Shown here one piece after another: positions 1-9,700 of a DNA stretch of 64,000 bases. A program made the position numbers and the translations under genes. The DNA is from Azolla pinnata (taxonomy: Eukaryota > Streptophyta > Polypodiopsida > Salviniales > Salviniaceae). The notes under the pieces are model-generated. The model did not search any database, was not told the origin of the DNA, and worked only from the letters and a program-made list of their open reading frames with translations. The stretch covers positions 1 to 64,000 of the forward strand of contig JBBBWG010019445.1 in NCBI GenBank assembly GCA_037176905.1. Reading direction: 5' to 3'. Position 1 is the first letter of the stretch; each line of letters begins with the position of its first letter.

Positions 1-2338
1 AAATGATAGAAATGCAAGACTTTCATTTCTAGCACATTGGCAAAATGGGCCCTTTTTACAGCTTCGAGGTGAGTCACTAATTTAGAACTTCACACCTCTA
101 ACATGGTTGTTTCCACCTCCAATCACATAAATAAGTCCAAGTATTGATGAGAAATAGTCTGACCAAAATCTACTTCAGTTTGTCCGATAATTTGTGCTAT
201 GTAAATTTGGACTAACTAATGGAAGGATATTATTTTGAAAAAAAAGAAAAAAAAATACATCCTGAATAGATAATACATGAGTTTGACATAAACATTAGAT
301 AGCTAATTATAGATTAGTTAACCGCAGGCTCACAAAACATAGCAAGACGATGTAAACCTATAAACTTAAGTAGCTTCGAAATCGCTTTCTAAATTGCTTT
401 TCATCCACTGTCGTTCTGTGATTGGTGTTCCAGATTGGTTTTCCAACTTGTCGAATATTTTTATATTAAGCGTGAGAGATGCATCTTAAATCCATGGTTC
501 ACTAAATTTAACCCAACAAATGCATAACGCTTTCCAGAAAATTTCGATCCACTCAATCATATGCTTTTTCAAAACCCAGCAATAAGATTATTTTGAAGTC
601 TTTGCTTGTTTTTAACATCTACTACAATGGCCTCCCAAAACATAAAGTTAATGTCTAAATAATACAGTAGCCTTCCGTTTAAGTATGCACCCATTTAGGT
701 ACGCATCCTACTTAAGTGTATATATGCGATATGTTTTGTGAAAGTTGATCAATGCCATTTAAGTACAAAACCAGACTTTCATCAATGATTCTGAAGAGCG
801 GAACCCACTCGATAGAATTTCTCGATTAACCATTCGAATGCATCTGGGCCAAAGGGGAAGAAAACTTTGGAGTCGCTAATTGAAGCTTTAACCCCGGCAT
901 ATGAAGAAATCTAATCAAGACATTTGTTTGATGCTCATCCTCGTCGAGTTTCAGCTGTTGACTTCCCAACTGCTACTCCTCGGCTAAGAAAGATTAGGAA
1001 GGAAGTTCGATCAGACCATTGGCTTTTCCATATTGAACCGATTGTAAATTTGCACAGCCGACAATACCTGGAGACTACATAACATTAATTAGGTCCTATT
1101 GGATTGTACAATTGATTCAAAACCGATTCGTAAGACTGTTTGTCATATAGCATCGAATAGTTCTTGGATGCAGAAGAGCAAACTCATTGTCGGTGAAGCG
1201 CTTTCTGATATCAAAGTCCGATGTGTGTATGGATGCTGAATGAGAGGTTGCATTTCATTGGCAAAATTACAGATACCACTTTGTATCACGGATCTACTGA
1301 TTGACGAGCGAGATTAAAGAAAAGTACAAAGAATAGAATGGATTAAGGGTGATTAACCACAACTTCAAACATACATAGTCATTAATCTCCTGTCGTTAAT
1401 CTTTGTGAACAGAAGCGCTCTGCTTCTACCTAGATTTAGAGCTTGCTTTTGGTTCAACCACCCTCCTTTTGGTTGTAATTAAATTTCTCCCTTCTTTCTT
1501 TTTCTTTTCGCATCCGTGTGTGTGTGTGTGTGTATGTGCCCTCGCAATCATCGTTCTTCCTTTTCGCACCTCGTCGCCATCAATGGGTCACATGGTACAA
1601 ACATCGTGGACAGCGATTAGTTTGCGGGGGTGGCTAAATTCACATCACGTCTTTATGACGTCGAGAACCTTTCTAATGGTAATACAGATTGATTTCGGTC
1701 GGGTGTGAAGCAGTGCCCATGTGACCATTCTTAGCTGGTGGAGCAATCTGCTTGGCCATTCTTAGTTGGTGGACAGTGTGTGTGTCTATCTATGTATCTA
1801 TGTATGTATTTGTCTGTCTATCTGTACATGCATACGTACAAAGGGACAAACAGACAGACAGATAGATAGACACACACAAATGTTGTGCATGCATACATCA
1901 ATCAATGCCTGAAAATTCAATGATGATGATGGCATCGGGCGTAGTTTTGAGCTGTGATTCTTACCCTTCCAATCGTCGAGAATCATTGTCGTTACAGTTA
2001 CAGTTACAGTTACAGTTACAGACACAGACACAGAAACAGGGAAAGACGGAGGAAAGAGTAGATAGTACGTACTTACTTATTCGCTGTATGCTTTTTTTTT
2101 TTTTACAATCATAGGGCTTATAACGGCTATAAGTGTCTGTCTGATGTTTTCTTCTGGCTTTTTTCTTATCTTTTTTAACGTACAGAAAGGCGGGTTAGTC
2201 TGTTTGCCGCTCATACTGCTGCTGCTGTAACAAAAAGTGAGCGGATGTGAACCCCATCGGAACTTTGGAGCTTCGAGCAGCAGACACACGCATATACGCA
2301 TGCACACATGGACATGCACATGTATGCGTCGGGTGTCT
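1..2338. other. intergenic, microsatellite-rich
   Basis: No reading frame here resembles a protein I know and no exon-like GC-rich block is visible. It holds a TG run near 1517-1534, a mixed TCTA/CAGA tract at about 1780-1880, and a CAGTTA hexamer repeat at about 1990-2020 running into CAGACA units. Short open frames across these tracts exist only because simple repeats lack stops. Confidence 0.7.
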
Positions 2339-2448
2339 ATCTGCTGTATCTCTATGTTGTGCATGCATGAATGTAGTCTCTCGACGGTAGTCTCTCGATG
2401 TCTGCTGTATCAGTATGTTGTGCATGCATGAATGTAGTCTCTCGACGC
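2339..2448. repeat. two-copy tandem repeat of about 60 bp
   Basis: Two nearly identical units, each with a TCTGCTGTATC block, then TATGTTGTGCATGCATGAATG, then GTAGTCTCTCGACG, lie head to tail. The join contains a partial third copy of the GTAGTCTCTCGA part. The repeat is non-coding. Confidence 0.75.
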
Positions 2449-2458
2449 ATGTACTCAA

Positions 2459-3065
2459 AAAGGTGGTGGGTAGGAGGGTGGTGGGGGGAAAGGGCTCGCA
2501 ATAAATGAGCCCCCGATGAGGTAGAGAATGGCTTACAAGGATTTGAACTCACAAAAACAAGGACAGTACGCATACATACATACATACATTGCAATACAAT
2601 ACAATACAATACAATACAATACAATAGATGGTTGGATAGGTTGACATTGGCACAGTCAGTCAGACAGTTAGCAGAGCAGGCATCGCCCATTGCCAGTTTT
2701 GTGGCTCTGCTTCTTCCCTGCTTCTTCCTCCTGCCTTCGATCACGGTGATGATGACGATGATGGGTAGGAGAGAAGAGGGCTCGCAATAAATGAGGCTGC
2801 CCCCAACGACGATGCAGAGAACGGCTTATAAGGATTTGAACTCGCACAGACGCGCAGAAGCATATACCAATACAATACAATACAATACAATACAACACAA
2901 CACGATACGATACGATACGATAATACAGTACAATACAGACATGGTCGGATAAGTTGACATTGGCGCACGAGTCAGGCGTAGAGCAGGGTTCTGGCCAACT
3001 GCCCAGCGATCTCTCGCGCTCTGCTTCCTCCGCTTCCTCCTCCTCCTCCTCCCTGCTTCGATAAT
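2459..3065. repeat. diverged segmental duplication with CAATA repeats
   Basis: Two copies of a segment of roughly 290 bp are adjacent (about 2459-2758 and 2759-3065). Both carry, in order: GGGTAGGAG, a GGGCTCGCAATAAATGAG block, an AGAGAA(T/C)GGCTTA block, AAGGATTTGAACTC, a CAATA pentanucleotide run (2586-2626 and 2868-2905), GGTTGGATAGG or GGTCGGATAAG, TTGACATTGGC, and a CT-rich end. The second copy ends about 15 bp before the lipid-transfer gene's start codon, so it forms that gene's leader or core promoter. The pentamer runs have expanded independently. Confidence 0.75.
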
Positions 3066-3080
3066 TCCCAGTATTTCACA

Positions 3081-4749
3081 ATGCAGGCGACGGCGATGAT
3101 GATGACGATGATCGCGATCGCGATCGCGATCGTGTGGATGAGCCCGAGTTTCGATCGCGGGGTGGTGGGCACGAGCCAGCAGGACATCGACGAGTGCTCC
3201 GCGCCCGTGACGAAGCTCCTCGTGTGCCTGCCGTTCGTGCAGGGCAAGGCCGCGCTCCCGACGCCGCCGTGCTGCGCCGTCGTCTCCGACCTCTTCGCCA
3301 CCAACAAGAAGTGCCTCTGCGTCCTCATCGACGCCAGCTTCACTGGCGGCATCCCCGGCCTCCCGCCCTTCAACCAGACGCTCGCCATCCTCCTCGCTCC
3401 CCAGTGCAACGTCGACGCCGACCCCGGCATCTGCCCAGGTGTGAAACCGCTGAATTGTCGTGATGCTGATGCTGATGCTGATGCTGATGCTGCTGCTGGT
3501 GGTGGTTGTGATGGTGATGGTGATGGTGATGGTGATGATGGTGATGGTGATGGTGATGGTGATGGTGGTGATGGTGGTGATGGTGATGGTGATGGTGATG
3601 GTGATGGTGATGGTGGTGGTGATGGTGATGGTGATGGTGATGGTGATGATGGTGATGGTGATGGTGATGGTGATGGTGATGATGGTGGTGCTGGTGATGG
3701 TGATGGTGATGGTGATGGTGGTGGTGGTGGTGATGGTGATGGTGATGATGGTGGTGGTGGTGGTGGTGGTGATGGTGGTGGTGATGATGGTGATGGTGGT
3801 GATGATGGTGATGGTGATGATGGTGATGATGGTGATGATGGTGGTGGTGATGTTCATGGTGATGATGGTGGTGGTGGTGGTGATGACCATGGTGATCATG
3901 ATGGTGATCATGATGGTGATCATTGATGATGATCATGGTGATCATTGATGGTGATGATGACTATGGTGATCATGATTGTTGATCGTTGATGATGACCATG
4001 GTGATCATTGATGGTGATCAGTGATGATGATTATGGTGATCATGATGGTGATCATTGATGATGATCATGGTGATCATGATGGTGATCATTGATGATGATC
4101 ATGGTGATTATGATGGTGATCATTGATGATGACCGTGGTGATCATTGATGATGATCATGGTGATCATGATGGTGATGGTGATCATGATGGTGCTGCTGCT
4201 GCTGGTGATGATGACGGTGGTGGTGATGGTGATGGCGGCGGCGGCGGCGATGATGTTGCTGACCATCGTCATCATCACCATCACCATCATCATCACCACC
4301 ACCATCACCACCATCGCCACCATCACCATCACCATCACCATCACCATCACCATCACCATCATCATCACCATCACCATCACCATCACCATCATCACCATCA
4401 TCATCACTGCCCTAGACCTTTAATGGACAGTTGTTGGTGGTGGTAGTGATGATGATGATGATGATGATGATGACCCTAAACCCTCAATGGACAATTGCAT
4501 GGAATTTTTGCTTGTCCAATGTAGTTGACTTTAAATTGATGATAGCTGTGGTCATTGTGCATTGTGATGGCGACGATGATGACGGTGATGATGACGACGG
4601 TGGTGATGATTGCCATCATCATCACCATCATCATCATCGTTATGATGATGATGTTGATGATGATGATCCTAAACCTTAAACTCTAAGCCCTAAACCCTAA
4701 ACCCTAAACCTTAATTGGGCAAATGCACGACATACTTAATTAGCTTCCT

Positions 4750-4780
<31 letters not shown>

Positions 4781-6156
4781 GCACAATGAGCACAACTATC
4801 ATCAATCCAAAGTCAAGTTCATCTCCATTGGGCTCCCAACGCCAAGCGTTCGTTTGCTTGCAGACATGCACAGCTTGGCGAGGCTTCGGTTATGTGGCCC
4901 GTAACATCGGTTCCCTTACTTTTGAGCCGATGATCACGATTACAACACTGTAATCCACCATTAGTCACTAATCTAACATAAGGAGTGTGTTTAATCATTC
5001 GAAGCCAAATTTCCGATCCGTCTAATTCTTCTCTCATTGTGGCCAGGGCTGCTCGGCTTATCTCCATCCTCGCCCGAAGCCAAAGAGTTCATCGACGCCA
5101 GGAACCGTAAGCACTTTCCCCCCCTGCCTCAGAGCGTGTTTTCTCCGTTTTAGTGCTAATCATATAGTAATCCACGATTAATGACGACTGAATCGGCGCG
5201 CGATTAACACACACATAGCTCAAAAGTGCATGCTACTAGGAAAATCTGGATCCAACGATGAGGCAGGTGTCAGGGTGTTTGAATCCTGCAAAACCCTGAG
5301 AGATAGGCCTCGGGAACTGCCAGAGAGATTCCACGGGGTCTTCGAGTATTCCACAAAGTTCTCGAACCCTAAAGGATAAGGAAGAAAGAGGCCTTCTTGA
5401 GTATTCCGGAATGTTCTAGAGTTGTGAAGGGTGAACGGGAAGCAAGTCGGGTATTCCGAAGTGTTCGGGAGCTGTAAAGGGTGACGGAAAACCAAGCTTC
5501 TCAAATGTTCTAGAATGTTCTAGAATGTTCTAGAACATCGGCAAAAGGGCAAATCCTGTCCGAATTGGTTTTGAGTATTCTAGAATGTTCTAGAACATCG
5601 ATAAAAGGGTAGATCCAGTCCAAATTGTTTTTGAGTATTCTAGAATCTTCTAGAACATTAGAAAAGCCTAGATCCAATCCATATTGTTCTCGAGTATTCC
5701 AGAATGTTCTAGAGCATCAGCAAAGGCCAGATCCAATCCATATTGTTCTCGAGCATTCTAGAATGTTCTAGAACATCAGTAAAGGGCGGATCGAATCCAG
5801 AGCTGCTAACGCGAAGGGGGGCATGTTGTTGATTCGATATGATTGGGGAAGTGATGGAACCCACTCGCGTATTTACTCCCTTTTTTTAAACGAAAAGCCA
5901 GACCCTGCCTTTTTTTTTTTTCGTCGATCGTTTTCTTTTTGCAGTTACTTCTCCGCCCAGCAGCTCGAGCTCACCAGCACTGTCGACAGCAGCCGCCCCG
6001 AATCAGAGCGCTAGCGACAATACTAATAATAGCAGTAGCAATAGCTCACCCAACACTACCACCGCCCGCAGTTCCTTCTTATCCATACTCCTCCCTCCGC
6101 TTCTCTTACTCCTCCTCCTCTCCATTCCCACTCGGCAAGCTTCGATCGACTGCTGA
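3081..6156 (+). CDS. LTPG: GPI-anchored non-specific lipid-transfer protein (LTPG-like)
   Basis: Three exons, 3081-3438, 5047-5106 and 5945-6156, join in frame to 209 residues with GT-AG introns. Residues 1-30 form a signal peptide whose core is an Ile-Ala run. The eight-cysteine motif is complete: C39, C49, C64-C65, C78, C80, C109, C118, with the C-C, CC and CxC spacing of plant nsLTPs and the CLPFVQG and PTPPCC motifs. Residues 140-185 are Ser/Pro/Asn/Thr-rich, like the O-glycosylated stalk of the G-type family. A Leu-rich segment near 186-200 resembles a GPI-attachment signal, though nine fairly polar residues follow it. Family role: carriage of cuticular or suberin lipids at the outer plasma membrane. 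Exon 1 is GC-rich. The first start codon of the frame is used because it heads the signal peptide. The exact subclass is not resolved. Confidence 0.9.
3454..4410. repeat. giant GGTGAT / ATCACC repeat inside LTPG intron 1
   Basis: After a short GATGCT run (3463-3491), the top strand carries interrupted GGTGAT hexamers from about 3508 to 3885. These pass into GGTGATCATGAT-type 12-mers (about 3885-4190) and a GGC/GGT stretch. From 4265 to 4410 the polarity flips to CATCAC/CACCAT units, the complement of the first block. The intron therefore contains long self-complementary arms separated by 12-mers that each contain the palindrome TGATCA. No stop interrupts the GGTGAT block in the LTP reading frame until 3926. 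Confidence 0.95.
4668..4714. repeat. telomere-like CCCTAAA block
   Basis: Degenerate and perfect CCTAAACC units occur, including three consecutive CCCTAAA units around 4687-4708. A shorter one (CCCTAAACCCT) lies at about 4473-4484. This is the plant telomere heptamer, placed inside LTPG intron 1 next to GAT/CAT repeats. It may be a fossil of break repair, or several telo-box motifs. Confidence 0.8.
5341..5785. promoter_or_regulatory. tandem array of heat-shock elements in LTPG intron 2
   Basis: Units of about 60 bp repeat head to tail, each with a palindromic core of alternating TTC and GAA separated by two bases. The strongest core (5508-5535) has six perfect alternating units. Four-unit cores lie at 5578-5595, 5638-5655 and 5756-5773; one at 5697-5712 and one at 5404-5421 each end in GAG. 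Two more decayed units occur near 5349 and 5454. Heat-shock factors bind three or more inverted nGAAn units, so these cores fit the consensus extremely well. Whether they act as an intronic enhancer or are only a palindromic minisatellite cannot be told from sequence. Confidence 0.7.
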
Positions 6157-6177
6157 TGATCGATCGGCCCCACGTCC

Positions 6178-6183
6178 AATAAA
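6178..6183 (+). terminator. candidate poly(A) signal of LTPG
   Basis: AATAAA lies 21 bases after the LTPG stop codon. It is close to the stop for a plant 3' end, so a second, more distal signal is possible. Confidence 0.4.
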
Positions 6184-6738
6184 TCATCGCTTCTGACTTT
6201 ACCGTCTTTACTATGGATCGGGAACAAGATCGACGGATGATGTATGTTGTGTGTGGGTTTGTTTACATGTGTGTACTCACTTCCTTGCTACTGCGCCACG
6301 AAGTGCGAAAAAACAAAATTAGGGTTCGCGTCGACTACTTCCTCCAATCTACTTCGTGCTTTTTGCAATTCTTCGCCCTTCCGATAAGATGAAGAAGAAG
6401 CAAAAGATGTATATGTTCTCATCGAGCTCTCAAACCGTCATATTTGACCTTCGAAGACTGCTAATCAAACCTATCTTGTTCACATTGCGTTGGATCGATC
6501 GAGTTGTCTTAGAACCTGCATCAGTTCCAACTCCCAAAATATTCTCACGAGTACAAATCTTTCGGAAAAATCGCATCCTTCCACACAAACAATGCTTCAT
6601 CTGTGAATTTGAGCATTAAGGTTGAGAATATCTATCAAGTGTTGCTGCTCTCACAGAAGCTCAACATCGATGGACATTCCAGTAATCGCTCTCCAAAAGC
6701 TCCAAAAGGGTACTAACCCATTCCACATTTCATATGAA
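6184..6738. other. convergent intergenic region between LTPG and RFT1
   Basis: This holds the 3' flanks of two genes that face each other. I see no exon, repeat or RNA gene; a short plus-strand frame at about 6356-6619 has no recognisable features. Confidence 0.6.
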
Positions 6739-9700
6739 TCAAGTTTCTTGCTTTGCGCAAGCTGTTGACGAGCTGAACGGTAAAGACTCGAGTATGAACA
6801 AATTCAACCTTTCTTCACTGGCCTTCTTTAATAGGGATTTCCGTTTCAAATCAATGTAGAGGGAGACCAAAAAGTTCCTGTACAGGTGAATGAACCACCC
6901 ATGAAATTGCCAAATGCATCCCAAAATGCTACTCGCTTTTCGTCCTTCGAAATGCTGCAAGCTTTGCAAAGAATGATCGTTCATATTTGTATCTGGAGGT
7001 ATCCCGTTAAGTGTCCAAAATGTTGTCAAGTACCTTGACACAATGATCATGAATGATCGTGCTAAACAAGTACCATCGCGAAATTGGGATTGAAAATAGT
7101 TAGAAACTTCTAGTTCATAGTTGTAGATAAATATGCTTGGCAATGGCACAAATCTGAAATTCAGCCAAAAAGGATACAGAGAGCCAAGAAAGACAGCGAA
7201 ACAAGCCAACCCGATCCCCACGTGCAAAGGTGCTGTCCTCCAGAAGTTATGGGCATCCAATATCTTCCTTCCACTTGTAAATGTTATCACGACCGAAAGC
7301 AGCAGCATGGCCAATACATTCGGATGTGGAAATATTTCCCAAATTCGGAAAGGCACTGAACCCTATTGGTAGAGTTTTGAGAGGAAAACACAAAAAAAAC
7401 AGAGATCCATCATTTCAGGCTACAATTTTTAGCAATAGTTTGTTTATATAGAATGAATTACCTTGAAGTAATTTCTAATAAAAATCAGTGAATACACAAT
7501 CCGCAGTGCCATGTCTTCAGATCTTAAGGAAACCTTGCCGGGAAGAAATCTTATTTACCATAATATTTCACTTCAGTAAATAAAAGCTCCTGCAAACACA
7601 CTCAAAAGGATACTGAAACAATTTGCCAGAATGAGGCCAACAGCTCCGGCCATGTGAATAAGAGTAATGCTCAAGCTTATGTAGATTGCAGAGCACACGA
7701 TAAGCCAAACATTTGATCGAGCAAGTTGGCTTTTGGTCACAACAGCATGCAGAAATGCTTCTGTCGTACCTGAAAAAACAGAAATGAACTGAAATATATT
7801 AATTGGAAAAAGGACCAACAAAACCCAAGTTGAAACCATCATACACACATGGCAAATATTAGATGATGAAAAAGTAAAAAATATGGCAGTATAATGCTAT
7901 ATTCCAGCTAGAAATATCCCGGGTCACCATATGGCGTACAGAGATCAACATCGCCACTGAGAAACAATCCAACAGAAAAGACCTATAAACAGATGATTTA
8001 CCATTGAGAGCAAGCATCAAGATATAAAAGCAGTAGCAAGCTAGAGCCGTTGCTGCTTCTCTATCACTCCACCTTGTTCCATACAAAAGTCTCAAGAGAA
8101 CATAAGAATAGCTTGGGCCAAATGTAGCAAAAATCAGTCCTGCAAAACATCCACGTTCTCATCGTCATCCAATATTAGATTAATCTACAAAACTGTACCA
8201 GAAATACATTGTACATAAAATTGAGCTGGTCTATAGAGAAGCAAGAATAAATGTAGTTCTCAATCTCCACATTTCAACTGATTATTTTGTTTTATTTGAC
8301 ACGGCATTAAAAATTTCGACAACATTTTGATATAAAACAAACCCGAGGTTATGTGATTTCTGAGGAATGAACCTGGAGTAGCAAAGTTTTGAATTTTACT
8401 CTGTTACATGAACCACTGACTTCTAGATTCATACATACATTACAAATAGAAACCGACTTTCAGATGTGTACGTAAATATTCTGTCAAATACCAAATAGTA
8501 AAAGGTCTCTATGGGTTAACATTATAGACAGGTATCACAGTAATGTGGCAAACAGTTTCTCATTGTATCTAGCTTACTCACATGTGCAGAAGACTGTTCC
8601 AAGTTCTTAAAAGAACTGACCATTACTGTTGGAAGAACTAGGATGTGGACTGGAGAAGGCCCAAGGAGAGGCGTTGTCTGCTATTAATTTTATGCATGGA
8701 AGGTAACTATATCTTCAGTGTTATACCTTTGGTCTCTTTCTCTTAAATAATAGCATTGCCAGAGGTAGTGAGAAAGCAAAAATTAACAATTGTTACCCAA
8801 TGGTATCATAATGTCATGATTTGATACAAATTGTCTTGATCACTTGCATAAAAAAATTCTAAAATTTTCGGTCATCATCCACAGAAATATTGTATTAAGA
8901 CTATAATAAACAGATTATTTAAAACGTTACCATTCAGTAGGACGACCTCAAGGTAAAAAGAATTGACTACGACTTTAGCACTACCTATTAGAGTGACAAG
9001 CTTAAAAGCTGGTACTACAACATCATGAAGTTTCTGGTACGCAGGAGATTCTGAACCTGTAGAAGTATGATTGTCTGTCAGAAGAATCTTTTCTCGTAAC
9101 CATAAATATGCTTTCATTGAAGCTCTCTTTTTATGATTCAGACCAGGGGAAGGCAAAGAAGGCCTTTACTGCTTTCAGAGCTTGAAGTCTTTGCAAATAT
9201 TGTGAATGCGCTCTCCTCAAACGGTTGGAAAATGGATCTGACAACTAAACTACCTGCAAACAAATGATCGTTACCCATTTCAATGATGTCTACTTTATGT
9301 AGAAGAGAGAACCCAGAACATGTTATGCAGATGGAATTCATTTACAAATTGTTACCTAAATTATCAACTAGGCCATAGACTCCCTGATTGTAAGCTGTAT
9401 CAAAAATTAGTAAAACAAACTTTTCCCCTTCTTGAAGAACCAGCTTCTGCAATGACTGGAAAGTAAACATAATAGCCAAGTACAATACTTGTTTGTCAAT
9501 GCTCTTTCGCATGTTCCTACAAAGAAAAAGTTCAAATAAATAAAAGCGTTATAATAAGAGACTTATTAGTCGGGAATGAAAAGAAAGGTCATACCAGTTG
9601 GGCAAAAAGTAAGCAGCCACAGATGATCTGTTCTCAACCAAGTCCGCTTTTAGTTTTGAGAAGAAAAGAAAATAAATCCAATACCCCAAAAATATACATG

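Noticed and set aside
1798-2744. Small frames on both strands in the 5' spacer
   Set aside because: All cross simple repeats or the 60-bp tandem repeat; none shows a domain, signal peptide or exon boundary.
3370-3945. Minus-strand 190-codon poly-His frame and plus-strand Met-Val frame
   Set aside because: They are the other frames of the GGTGAT repeat in LTPG intron 1. No start context, splice sites or non-repeat domain supports them.
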